From: Fredinandcohnia onubensis
Lineage (GTDB): Bacteria > Bacillota > Bacilli > Bacillales > Bacillaceae_L
Assembly: GCF_002734215.1 (NCBI RefSeq)
Contig: NZ_NSEB01000001.1
Span: forward strand, 1-64,000
Length of the DNA: 64,000 bases
Reading direction: 5' to 3'
This document shows, piece after piece, positions 9,301 through 17,223 of the stretch (its first letter is position 1; each line of letters opens with the position of its first letter). A program made the position numbers and the translations under genes. The notes beneath the pieces were generated by a model. The model was not told the origin of the DNA and did no database searches. It saw only the letters and a list, made by a program, of their open reading frames with translations.

Positions 9301-9842
9301 TTGAATAATCAGCACGTAAAAAGGAATGTGTATGCTTAGTATAGATTGCTAGAATAAAGTATCTTCAAGTTCAAGAAAGGTAGAATGATTTCAAAAGAGA
9401 AAAAATGTAAAAATTATCCACATGCGTATCGTTTTTAAGTTAAAAAGCGATAAATGCATTCGTAAAAAGGGAATGCGTATGCTTTTATATTGATTGGCAG
9501 CATGAAGTCATTTACAATATCCATAAAAAGGGAATAGTAATTTCAAAAGAGATTAAATATGTAAAAATTATCCACTTGTGTATTGTTTTTAAGTAAAAAC
9601 GCGATAAAAGCATTCGTAAAAAGGGAATGCGTATGCTTTTCTATAGATTCGCAGTATGAAGTCATACGTAATATCCAAAAAACGGTAAAAGTGATTTCAA
9701 AAGAGACAAAGAATGTAAAAACTATCCATTTGCGTATTGATTTTAATTAGAATGGCGATAAATGCATTCGTAAAAAAGGAATGCGTATGCTTTTCTATAG
9801 ATTCGCAGTATGAAGTCATTCGTAATATCCATAAAAATGTAA
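9301..9842. repeat. Tandem array of about 150-bp repeats in the spoIIM-yqxK gap
   Basis: Four starts of the same unit, recognised by CGTAAAAAGGGAATGCGTATGC and its variants (longest exact word kept below 20: GGAATGCGTATGC), occur at 9315, 9461, 9615 and 9769 (periods 146, 154, 154). The last unit is partial. Units also share a GTAAAAATTATCC block and an AGCATGAAGTCAT or AGTATGAAGTCAT block. One unit carries a perfect DnaA-box word TTATCCACA (9414-9422); later copies have drifted from it. No coding potential is supported. The rest of the 9201-10008 gap holds the spoIIM promoter and the hairpin at 9874-9927. Confidence 0.85.
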
Positions 9843-9873
9843 AACAGACGACTATTACGTTCCTTGAGAATAC

Positions 9874-9927
9874 AAAAACCCTTATTCGCACGACGACAAC
9901 AGCTATCGTCAAGTTGCTAATAAGGGT
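9874..9927 (-). terminator. Probable terminator after the yqxK-type gene
   Basis: Minus strand ACCCTTATT / AATAAGGGT outer stem with inner GACGA / TCGTC pairing, followed by T5. It lies 80 nt beyond the stop codon at 10009. Confidence 0.55.
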
Positions 9928-10008
9928 ACTAATTATATAACCATTTTGTGACTGTATTAAATACTATACAGTAAAAACGTTTCTACAAAATAACCGATAG
10001 ACTCCTTT

Positions 10009-11175
10009 TTAGGAGTCAACTTTTCCATATTTCCCGCCTCCGCCTGATTTTAGACGAAGTTTTCCTTCTCTAGCTTGAATGATAATATCGACAATCGGAC
10101 CTTTGACGACACGTCTAAGTTCTTCTTCGGGAACCTCGTGAAGGATCGCCATCTCTGTTTTAAAATAATCTCTAAGTTTTTGTAAGGTTTTCGGTCCTAA
10201 CCCAGGAATAAATTCGAGCGGAACCTGGTGTACATATGGAGGTCGATTTGGATTTGAATCATCTGTGTTTTTTAACTCCTGAAGCCTGTCAAACACTCCT
10301 TTGACAAATCCTTTATGACCACAGTTAGGACAAACCTCGGCTGTTACATCCTCGATTATGGTTAAACATTTATCACATGTTGTTTTATGATATTTCCCTA
10401 ATAAAGGATCTAACCCATAATTCGCCACAACTTCCCTTCCATCTTGTTGATGGAGTGCAAGCCTTAGTTCTTCAAAAGTAGGCTCCTTCATTTTCATAAT
10501 CTGATATTCTCTAGCAATCTTCGGTAACGAATGAGCATCTGAATTAGAAACAAAAGTGAATTGATGCAATTCTTGTATTTGGTCAGCCATATCCGTATTC
10601 GAGCTCAATCCAAGTTCGATTCCATCAATTAAATTCTCATCAAATACTTCAGTTAACGATTGTTTCACTCCTCGACCATACATACTTTTATAGGGGGTGA
10701 ATACATGTGCAGGAATAAAAATTCCAGTTAACTCCTTAACCTTACTTTGCAGTTCTCTAGCTCCTACGTATATTCTTTGCGAGCTTAAGGTTATGTTTTT
10801 CATTCGTTGGGATAGCCAAATCGAAAATTCTTTCATCTTTTCAATCGTTGGCATAAATGCGAGAACATGGATGGGTCCTTTACAGTTCTCATCATAGATT
10901 TCAAGCTCACTTCCCAAAATGAGGGTAACATTCTTAAAGCGCAGTCCGCCTTCCTCATAGGGATAAACTTCTCCACTATCGATTAAAGTTTCAAGCTCCC
11001 CAATGACCTCTGGAACATGGCAATCAATTACTCCTATCATGTCCATTCCTTTGATTTCGGTGGATTCATGAAGGATATTTCCAATTGTAAGTGATTTAGC
11101 ACCCGTGATTTTTACGGGTCTACCCGAATTCGTTCTCCCAATATGGATATGGAGATCTACATAATAATTGTTCAT
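10009..11175 (-). CDS. yqxK: Endonuclease Q-like PHP-domain protein (YqxK type)
   Basis: 388 aa. N-terminal PHP phosphoesterase domain starting with DLHIHIGR and continuing through IGVIDCHVPEVIGELE and SNSDAHSLPKIAREY (metal ligands). A zinc ribbon follows (CDKCLTIIEDVTAEVCPNCG, about 278-297), then a C-terminal helix-hairpin-helix EFIPGLGPKTLQKL (about 335-348). This architecture is that of archaeal/bacterial endonuclease Q, which nicks DNA at deaminated bases; activity here is inferred, not shown. Starts 7 nt after nudF, so nudF-yqxK form an operon of nucleotide and DNA quality control. Confidence 0.8.
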   Translation of the reverse strand: MNNYYVDLHIHIGRTNSGRPVKITGAKSLTIGNILHESTEIKGMDMIGVIDCHVPEVIGELETLIDSGEVYPYEEGGLRFKNVTLILGSELEIYDENCKGPIHVLAFMPTIEKMKEFSIWLSQRMKNITLSSQRIYVGARELQSKVKELTGIFIPAHVFTPYKSMYGRGVKQSLTEVFDENLIDGIELGLSSNTDMADQIQELHQFTFVSNSDAHSLPKIAREYQIMKMKEPTFEELRLALHQQDGREVVANYGLDPLLGKYHKTTCDKCLTIIEDVTAEVCPNCGHKGFVKGVFDRLQELKNTDDSNPNRPPYVHQVPLEFIPGLGPKTLQKLRDYFKTEMAILHEVPEEELRRVVKGPIVDIIIQAREGKLRLKSGGGGKYGKVDS

Positions 11176-11182
11176 CTTTAGC

Positions 11183-11734
11183 TTATTCCCCTATTGCTTG
11201 CTGCAATTGGAGGTACTGTACTGCATAAGCTGTTTTAGCATCGTAGATTTTCTTCTCTTTTAAAAGCTCAAGTGCTTCATCCAATGATACCTCAAGGAGG
11301 TCGACAAATTCATCTTCATCCAAGCTTGCTGGATTTTCAATTTTCTTTAAGTCCTTTGCAATAAAAAGATGAACCAATTCATCTGCAAACCCCGGTGAAG
11401 TATAGAAAGAAATCAGAGGTGTCAATGTTTCACAATCATAACCTGTTTCTTCTTCTAATTCTCTTTTTGCAGTAACTTCAGGTGCTTCACCTTTTTCAAG
11501 CTTTCCAGCAGGAATTTCTACAATTACCTTATCAAGTGCTTTTCGATACTGCTGTACCATCACAATTTTGTTTTCATCCGTTAATGCAAGAATCGCTACA
11601 GCACCTGAATGTTTGATTAGCTCTCTTCTACTTGTATGTCCATTAGGCAACTCTACCTCTTCTATATGTAAATCAATAACCTTCCCTTCAAAAAGCACTT
11701 CCCTCTTTATTGTCTTTTCTAGTAAGTGATCCAT
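11183..11734 (-). CDS. nudF: ADP-ribose pyrophosphatase NudF
   Basis: Nudix hydrolase, 183 aa, cleaving ADP-ribose to AMP and ribose-5-phosphate. The Nudix box is visible as GKLEKGEAPEVTAKRELEEETGYD (GX5EX7REUXEEXGU pattern, residues about 76-99), preceded by the AVAILALTDENKIVMVQQYR core strand typical of this subfamily. AAGGAG lies 8 nt before the ATG. Divergent from mciZ, as in B. subtilis where mciZ lies beside nudF. Confidence 0.93.
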   Translation of the reverse strand: MDHLLEKTIKREVLFEGKVIDLHIEEVELPNGHTSRRELIKHSGAVAILALTDENKIVMVQQYRKALDKVIVEIPAGKLEKGEAPEVTAKRELEEETGYDCETLTPLISFYTSPGFADELVHLFIAKDLKKIENPASLDEDEFVDLLEVSLDEALELLKEKKIYDAKTAYAVQYLQLQQAIGE

Positions 11735-11823
11735 TTCGCCAGCTCCTTGTTCTACTAAATCATACTACTTCATACATTTTAGCATAGTTCTTTTCTTATT
11801 ATAAAAGTTCATAGGGGGTTGCT

Positions 11824-11967
11824 ATGAAAATTGTGATTGGTGAAAATCGGGTAGTTCTAGTAGGAAAGGCTTGGGAAATTCGTGCAAAACTTAAGGAATA
11901 TAGCCGTTCCTACCGAACAGTTCAGGATTGGATTGATCAAAGAAAAGAAAATCAAGAGAAAAAATGA
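11824..11967 (+). CDS. mciZ: Mother-cell inhibitor of FtsZ, MciZ
   Basis: 47-aa peptide gene between nudF and the YqkF-type reductase, the slot of mciZ in B. subtilis. The translated core VVLVGKAWEIRAKLKEYSR and VQDWI matches B. subtilis MciZ (VVLVGKAWEIRAKLKEYGR, VKDWI) as I recall it. MciZ caps FtsZ filaments and blocks cytokinesis in the mother cell after sigma-E activation. Ribosome site AGGGGG lies just upstream of the ATG. The C-terminal tail (DQRKENQEKK) is longer and more charged than the 40-aa B. subtilis peptide. I could not find a convincing sigma-E promoter; CATACATT at 11771 lacks a good -35. Confidence 0.9.
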   Translation: MKIVIGENRVVLVGKAWEIRAKLKEYSRSYRTVQDWIDQRKENQEKK

Positions 11968-12066
11968 TCCCACTATACGTCCCCTTCATATCATTTGTGG
12001 TTCTGTAATGAAAAGGATAAGATATGACTAGATGCTAGAAGGAAACTAAATTTTGGAGGGGACAGT

Positions 12067-12990
12067 ATGGAAAAAAGAAGAATTGGCGCTTCCGATTTAT
12101 ATGTGAGTAAAATCGGTCTAGGCTGTATGTCTGTTGGAACAGAAGAAAAAAAGGCATTACATATGATTGATTCCGCCTTAGATATGGGAATCAACTATTT
12201 GGATACCGCTGATTTATACGATCAAGGGCTAAATGAGGAATTTGTTGGAAAAGCCATAAAACAGAAAAGACAAGATATCATACTTGCCACTAAAGTAGGA
12301 AACCGATTTGAGCAGGGAAAAAACGGATGGTCCTGGGACCCTTCAAAAAAATACATAAAATCGGCTGTAAAGGATAGCTTGCGACGCTTGCAAACAGATT
12401 ATATCGACCTCTACCAGCTCCATGGGGGAACAATAGAAGATCCTATTGACGAGACCATTGAAGCGTTCGAAGAATTAACACAAGAAGGTGTCATACGTTA
12501 TTATGGAATCTCTTCAATTCGTCCAAATGTGATACGAGAATTTGTAACGAAATCATCCATCGTAAGTGTAATGATGCAATATAGTATTCTTGACCGTCGG
12601 CCAGAAGAGCAAATACTTTCCTATCTAAATGATCATCAAATTAGTGTAGTAGCTCGTGGTCCAGTAGCTAAAGGGTTACTCACTAATCGTCCAATGGAGA
12701 ATGCGAGTCAAAGTATGAAACAAAATGGATATCTTGATTATGCTTTTGAAGAGCTTGAAACTGTCATTTCAGGATTAAAGTCAGACGTGGCGGGAGATCG
12801 TTCTTTAACAGAAGTTGCATTGCAATATTGCTTGTTTAACGATACTGTTGCTTCAGTTGTGACAGGTGCGAGCTCTCTTGAACAAATCAAAAATAATGTC
12901 TCAGCAGCAAATTCAACACCTCTTACAGATGAACAGGTTCAGATAATTAGAGACCTTACAAAGGCATCCATTTACGAACAACATAGATAA
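12067..12990 (+). CDS. yqkF: Aldo/keto reductase (YqkF family)
   Basis: NAD(P)H-dependent oxidoreductase with TIM-barrel fold, 307 aa; physiological substrate unknown. Catalytic tetrad positions are visible: Asp and Tyr in YLDTADLYDQGLNEE (about 40-54), Lys in IILATKVGNRF and His in YQLHGG. Cofactor-binding residues appear in the C-terminal SVVTGASSLEQIKNN. GGAGGGG precedes the ATG. Follows mciZ at 99 nt and ends in a strong hairpin shared with the convergent yqkE. Confidence 0.88.
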   Translation: MEKRRIGASDLYVSKIGLGCMSVGTEEKKALHMIDSALDMGINYLDTADLYDQGLNEEFVGKAIKQKRQDIILATKVGNRFEQGKNGWSWDPSKKYIKSAVKDSLRRLQTDYIDLYQLHGGTIEDPIDETIEAFEELTQEGVIRYYGISSIRPNVIREFVTKSSIVSVMMQYSILDRRPEEQILSYLNDHQISVVARGPVAKGLLTNRPMENASQSMKQNGYLDYAFEELETVISGLKSDVAGDRSLTEVALQYCLFNDTVASVVTGASSLEQIKNNVSAANSTPLTDEQVQIIRDLTKASIYEQHR

Positions 12991-12994
12991 ATGT

Positions 12995-13020
12995 ATACCC
13001 CCACAGGACTGTGGGGGTAT
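12995..13020. terminator. Bidirectional terminator between yqkF and yqkE
   Basis: ATACCCCCACAG and CTGTGGGGGTAT form a near-perfect 12-bp stem between convergent genes. T runs are short on both sides, so efficiency is uncertain. Confidence 0.7.
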
Positions 13021-13022
13021 TA

Positions 13023-13271
13023 TTATTTAAAATCTGACCATTTAAGGCTACTTTCTTCCAATAGTTCCTCAAATGATTTATTCTTTTCTCGCTGTCTGCG
13101 CTCTTCTCTTTGTCTTTCAAGCGCCTCTTCTTGTTTCTTTTGCTCTTGTTCCTTTAACTGCTGTTGTGTATTTTTTAACTTAGAAACAATATCTTCATTG
13201 AGTAGATCCCCAAGACTTAACTTTTCATCTTTCTGCTTCTTAACAGATGGCTTTTGTTTCTTTTTAGCCAT
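13023..13271 (-). CDS. yqkE: YqkE-like small highly charged protein (DUF3886 type)
   Basis: 82 aa, Lys/Glu/Gln-rich, without signal or membrane segment. A basic start (AKKKQKPSVKKQKDEK) is followed by LSLGDLLNEDIVSKLKNTQQQLK and a long EEALERQREERRQREK coiled-coil-like helix. Function unknown. Start chosen at 13271 because the upstream in-frame ATG overlaps the GGAGGG ribosome site. Named from size and place next to yqkF. Confidence 0.75.
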   Translation of the reverse strand: MAKKKQKPSVKKQKDEKLSLGDLLNEDIVSKLKNTQQQLKEQEQKKQEEALERQREERRQREKNKSFEELLEESSLKWSDFK

Positions 13272-13315
13272 AATAATTCCCTCCATACGTCAACCATTTC
13301 TCAATTATTATATCA

Positions 13316-13350
13316 TAAAAAGGCGAATAACCGCTTGATGGTTATTCGCC
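13316..13350 (-). terminator. Terminator after scoB
   Basis: Minus strand GGCGAATAACC / GGTTATTCGCC with 7-nt loop and T5. Confidence 0.9.
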
Positions 13351-13361
13351 ATATGTCTACA

Positions 13362-14018
13362 CTAGTACGCGTTAAGGATAACATTATCACTAACAAGAAG
13401 TTCAGGCTCTGTAGAAGACTTTATATCTTCAACAGAAAATCCTTTAGCTACCTCTACTAATTTTAATCCATTTTCAGTTACATCGAGTACGGCACGATCT
13501 GTAATAATCCGATTTACAACTCCTTTACCAGTTAAAGGAAGTGTACATGTTTTGAGGATTTTCGCTTCACCTTTTTTATTCACATGGTCCATGATAACAA
13601 TGATTTTTTGAGCCCCATGAACGAGATCCATCGCACCGCCCATTCCCTTAATCATTTTTCCCGGGATCATCCAATTTGCGAGGTCCCCTGTCTCTGAAAC
13701 CTCCATTCCGCCGAGAATGGCAATATTAATATGTCCCCCGCGAATCATCGCAAATGATTCAGCACTGTCAAAGTAAGCTGCACCAGGAATAGCGGTGACG
13801 GTTTCTTTTCCGGCATTAATTAAATCAGGGTCTACATTTTCTTCGGTTGGATATGGACCAATTCCGAGTAACCCATTCTCTGACTGGAGAACGACCTGTT
13901 TATTTGAAGAAATATAGTTTGCAACAAGAGTTGGCATGCCGATTCCAAGATTTACATAAAAGCCATTTTCAATTTCCTTTTCAGCCCTCTTCGCAATCTT
14001 TTCTCGAGTATTTGTCAT
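13362..14018 (-). CDS. scoB: 3-oxoacid CoA-transferase subunit B
   Basis: Beta subunit (218 aa) of succinyl-CoA:acetoacetate CoA-transferase, activating acetoacetate to acetoacetyl-CoA. The active-site Glu lies in [13 protein letters not shown] (about residue 50); [15 protein letters not shown] and [23 protein letters not shown] are family signatures. Third gene of thiolase-scoA-scoB, 14 nt after scoA. Subunit specificity (succinyl- or acetyl-CoA donor) cannot be read from sequence. Confidence 0.92.
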   Translation of the reverse strand: MTNTREKIAKRAEKEIENGFYVNLGIGMPTLVANYISSNKQVVLQSENGLLGIGPYPTEENVDPDLINAGKETVTAIPGAAYFDSAESFAMIRGGHINIAILGGMEVSETGDLANWMIPGKMIKGMGGAMDLVHGAQKIIVIMDHVNKKGEAKILKTCTLPLTGKGVVNRIITDRAVLDVTENGLKLVEVAKGFSVEDIKSSTEPELLVSDNVILNAY

Positions 14019-14032
14019 CGCCTTCTCCCCCC

Positions 14033-14722
14033 TTATTTAGATAATGTCAATCGTTCAATTCGCTTCTTTTGTTCACCAACAATGAGTCCTTGGACATAGA
14101 TACTTGGTGTATGAATCCTATTTGGGTTAAGCTCACCAATCTCATAGAGCTCTTCAACCTCAGCGATTGTAACCTTACCTGCAGCGGCCATCATTGGGTT
14201 AAAATTTCGAGCTGTCTTGTTATAGATCAAATTCCCCATTTTATCTGCCTTTTCTGCACGGACTAGGCTGAAGTCAGCTATGAACGCCTCTTCTAATACA
14301 TATTCTTTTCCATTAAATACCCGGGTTTCTTTTCCATCAGCAATAGGTGTTCCTACTCCAGCAGGTGTATAAAATGCAGGAATCCCCGCTCCACCAGCTC
14401 GTATTTTTTCAGCCAGTGTTCCCTGTGGGACAAGTTCAACCGCAAGTTCTCCTGATAATGCCTGTCGTTCGAATTCTTTATTTTCACCAACATATGAACC
14501 TATCATTTTTGAAATCTGTTTGTTTTGTAAAAGCAATCCAAGACCCCAATCATCAACGCCGCAGTTATTTGAAATTACGGTTAAGTCCTTAACCCCAGAC
14601 TCGGCCAATGCTAAAATTAAATTTTCTGGGATCCCACATAAGCCAAATCCGCCAACCATAATCGTGGAACCGTCCTTGATTTGCTCTACAGCTTCCTGAA
14701 ACGAGGAATATATTGGTTTCAT
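14033..14722 (-). CDS. scoA: 3-oxoacid CoA-transferase subunit A
   Basis: Alpha subunit (229 aa) of the CoA-transferase. The CoA-binding glycine-rich stretch [13 protein letters not shown] lies at about residues 23-35; [21 protein letters not shown] follows at mid-protein, and [23 protein letters not shown] is near the end, all typical. Lies between thiolase (12 nt) and scoB (14 nt), so the three are co-transcribed. Confidence 0.92.
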   Translation of the reverse strand: MKPIYSSFQEAVEQIKDGSTIMVGGFGLCGIPENLILALAESGVKDLTVISNNCGVDDWGLGLLLQNKQISKMIGSYVGENKEFERQALSGELAVELVPQGTLAEKIRAGGAGIPAFYTPAGVGTPIADGKETRVFNGKEYVLEEAFIADFSLVRAEKADKMGNLIYNKTARNFNPMMAAAGKVTIAEVEELYEIGELNPNRIHTPSIYVQGLIVGEQKKRIERLTLSK

Positions 14723-14734
14723 TTGTACACCCCA

Positions 14735-15922
14735 CTATTCGATATTTTCAACAATTGTTGCAACACCTTGACCACCGCCAATACATAGGGTTGCTAATCC
14801 GTAGCGCTCATTACGACGCTTTAGTTCATGAATAAGGGTGACGAGAATTCTCGCACCACTAGCACCGATTGGATGTCCAAGGGCAATCGCTCCCCCATTT
14901 ACATTTAAAATATCATGGTTAAAATGAAGTTCGCGGTCAACTGCAATTGACTGAGCAGCAAACGCTTCATTTGCCTCAATTAAATTCATATCACTAACAC
15001 TTAATCTAGCTTTTTCCATCGCCTTTTTCACCGCAGCAACTGGACCGATCCCCATTATACTTGGGTCAACACCGGCATTTCCGTTTGCTTTAATGGTGAC
15101 TAATCCTTTAATGCCAAGTTCCATCGCTTTCTTCTTACTCATGATAACGAATGCGGCCGCTCCGTCATTTATCCCTGATGCATTCCCAGCTGTTACAGAA
15201 CCGTCCTTTTTGAATGCTGGACGTAAGTTCCCTAATTTTTCAACAGTAGTACCTGCTTTAGGGTATTCATCTGTATCAAAGACAATGCTTTCTTTTTTAC
15301 GTTGTGGAATTTCTACAGGCACAATTTCGTCTTTAAATTTTCCTGCCTCAATTGCCGCAACTGCTCTTTTCTGGCTCCTTGCTGAGAAACGATCCTGTTC
15401 TTCTCTTGTAATCTCGTATTTATCGCATAAATTTTCTGCCGTAATTCCCATATGATAATCATTAAACGCGCACCATAACCCATCGGAAATCATGCTATCA
15501 ATCATTTGTTGGTCGCCCATTTTAAATCCATTTCGTGCTCCCTTTAAAAGATAAGGAGCCTGACTCATATTCTCCATTCCACCAGCCACAATCACATCCG
15601 CATCACCCGCTATGATTGCCTGTGTCGCTAAGTGCACAGCTTTTAATCCAGAACCACAAACCTTGTTAATTGTCATGGCCGGTGTTTCCTGTAGTAATCC
15701 AGCTTTTATAGCAGCCTGCCTTGCAGGATTTTGTCCTACTCCAGCCTGCAGAACATTCCCCATAATGACTTCATCTACAAGCTTTGAATCCACACCTGCC
15801 TTTTCCAATGCTCCTTTAATCACGACAGCACCTAGGTCTGGGGCTGAAACAGATTGTAAACTCCCTCCAAAACTACCAATCGCCGTTCTGACAGCGCTTA
15901 CAATCACAACTTCATTATTCAT
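14735..15922 (-). CDS. Acetyl-CoA acetyltransferase (thiolase)
   Basis: Thiolase II family, 395 aa, interconverting acetoacetyl-CoA and two acetyl-CoA. The nucleophilic Cys is in [11 protein letters not shown] (about residue 88), the catalytic His in [14 protein letters not shown] (about 350) and the second Cys in [11 protein letters not shown] (about 380). With scoAB downstream it completes acetoacetate to acetyl-CoA conversion. It may equally act on longer 3-ketoacyl-CoA. Divergent from the HMG-CoA lyase gene at 16092. Confidence 0.93.
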   Translation of the reverse strand: MNNEVVIVSAVRTAIGSFGGSLQSVSAPDLGAVVIKGALEKAGVDSKLVDEVIMGNVLQAGVGQNPARQAAIKAGLLQETPAMTINKVCGSGLKAVHLATQAIIAGDADVIVAGGMENMSQAPYLLKGARNGFKMGDQQMIDSMISDGLWCAFNDYHMGITAENLCDKYEITREEQDRFSARSQKRAVAAIEAGKFKDEIVPVEIPQRKKESIVFDTDEYPKAGTTVEKLGNLRPAFKKDGSVTAGNASGINDGAAAFVIMSKKKAMELGIKGLVTIKANGNAGVDPSIMGIGPVAAVKKAMEKARLSVSDMNLIEANEAFAAQSIAVDRELHFNHDILNVNGGAIALGHPIGASGARILVTLIHELKRRNERYGLATLCIGGGQGVATIVENIE

Positions 15923-16091
15923 TTCAACATCTCCCTTTACTGTTACGTTTTATGTATTCATTACCATATATATTTCTTGATTTTTTTCGAAATACCTCTT
16001 ATTTTGTCTAATTTCCTATAATTCTTGCTTTTCACGAAGTGCCTCTAATAGAATAAGAGTAAGAATAAGGCATTTTGCTGGAGGGTTGTAT

Positions 16092-16991
16092 ATGCAATTA
16101 CCTGAGCAAGTCACAATTATTGAAGTAGGACCAAGAGATGGGCTGCAAAACGAAAAAAGCTTAATACCCACCGAAGTAAAAATTGATTTTATTCATAAAC
16201 TAAAACTTGCTGGCCTGCAAGAAATGGAACTTACCTCATTTGTCTCACCAAAATGGGTTCCACAAATGAAGGATGCAAAAGAAATTATTACATCATGCTT
16301 AGACAGTACTCGAAATATTGTGCTCGCGCCAAATCGCAAAGGTATTGAAAGACTATACGATACAAAGTGTAAAGCAGTTGCTGTTTTTGTTGGTGTTAGC
16401 GAAAGCTTCAATAAGAAAAATATCAATAAAACAACATCTGAGAGTATGGAGGAGCTAAAGCCTCTGATTCGGGAATTAAAATCAAAGGGTTATTTTGTTC
16501 GTGCCTGTATATCGACCGCCTTTTATTGTCCGTATGAGGGAAAGGTGGATGAAGAAGCCGTTTTAAAGCTATGCTCTACCTTTGTCCAATATGGGGTTGA
16601 TGAATTAAGTGTTGCTGACACGATAGGAAAAGCAACTCCAAAAGAAGTTTTTTCTCTTTTTTCAAAGCTAAAAAAAGAGATATCAAATACACTTTTAACT
16701 GCTCATTTCCATGATACCCGCGGGATGGCACTTGCAAATGTGTTAGCTGCTCTCCAAGCCGGAGTGAACCGTTTTGACACATCAGCAGGTGGATTAGGTG
16801 GATGCCCGTTTGCACCCGGGGCAACTGGTAATGTTGCTACTGAAGATGTTGTGTATATGCTTGAAGAGATGGGGGTACAAACTGGCCTTGAGCTTTCAAA
16901 ACTTGTGGAGGCTGTTGATGTCATTAAACCCTATCTTACCCGACCTATTGAAAGTAAATATTATAGGTTACAATCTGCTAGCCAGGAATAA
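16092..16991 (+). CDS. Hydroxymethylglutaryl-CoA lyase
   Basis: DRE-TIM metallolyase, 299 aa, cleaving HMG-CoA to acetoacetate and acetyl-CoA in leucine degradation. Features: EVGPRDGLQNE at the N-terminus (metal and substrate site), TAHFHDTRGMALANVLAAL (metal His), and the HMG-CoA-lyase cysteine loop GGLGGCPFAPGATGNVATED (about 231-250). ATG at 16092 is preferred over the in-frame TTG at 16086 because GGAGGG (16080-16085) is 6 nt upstream. Its product acetoacetate is the substrate of the divergent scoAB-thiolase genes. Similar to B. subtilis YngG. Confidence 0.93.
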   Translation: MQLPEQVTIIEVGPRDGLQNEKSLIPTEVKIDFIHKLKLAGLQEMELTSFVSPKWVPQMKDAKEIITSCLDSTRNIVLAPNRKGIERLYDTKCKAVAVFVGVSESFNKKNINKTTSESMEELKPLIRELKSKGYFVRACISTAFYCPYEGKVDEEAVLKLCSTFVQYGVDELSVADTIGKATPKEVFSLFSKLKKEISNTLLTAHFHDTRGMALANVLAALQAGVNRFDTSAGGLGGCPFAPGATGNVATEDVVYMLEEMGVQTGLELSKLVEAVDVIKPYLTRPIESKYYRLQSASQE

Positions 16992-17047
16992 TTTATTAAA
17001 AAACTCCACAACCTATCCATGAATTTTCAGGAATGGAGTGTTTAGGA

Positions 17048-17176
17048 TTGGCAAAACGAGATAAAGGTCGTTCTCAAAAAGGAAAACCGAATGCTGATAC
17101 GACAAACAATACAATGGCTGCTGAGGAAATGGAAAAAGCCATTCACCCTACAAACCGTCAAAATTCGGAGCAATAG
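17048..17176 (+). CDS. Small hydrophilic hypothetical protein (42 aa)
   Basis: TTG-initiated reading frame with TGGAGTG 7 nt upstream, beginning MAKRDKGRSQKGKPN and ending HPTNRQNSEQ. Very polar, with no hydrophobic segment. It stops 7 nt before a strong terminator (17183-17223), the layout expected of a real short gene. Function unknown; composition resembles small spore proteins, but I recognise no family. Confidence 0.55.
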   Translation: MAKRDKGRSQKGKPNADTTNNTMAAEEMEKAIHPTNRQNSEQ

Positions 17177-17182
17177 CAAAAT

Positions 17183-17223
17183 CCCCTGGTCTCGTTTACA
17201 TGCACTGACCAGGGGGTTTTTTT
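17183..17223 (+). terminator. Terminator between the 42-aa gene and the RND gene
   Basis: CCCCTGGTC (17183-17191) and GACCAGGGG (17207-17215) with a 15-nt loop, then T7 on the plus strand. The convergent RND gene ends at 17222 inside the T run. Confidence 0.88.

Noticed and set aside
9301-9842. Replication origin or plasmid origin
   Set aside because: Only one perfect DnaA box, no dnaA, rep or par gene nearby, and surrounding genes are chromosomal core genes.
9697-9940. Overlapping 67-71-aa reading frames in the spoIIM-yqxK gap
   Set aside because: They lie within the last repeat unit and its flank, overlap on opposite strands and lack ribosome sites or recognisable composition.
11762-11790. 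Sigma-E promoter for mciZ
   Set aside because: CATACATT and CATAGTTC are -10-like, but no convincing -35 is found at proper spacing.
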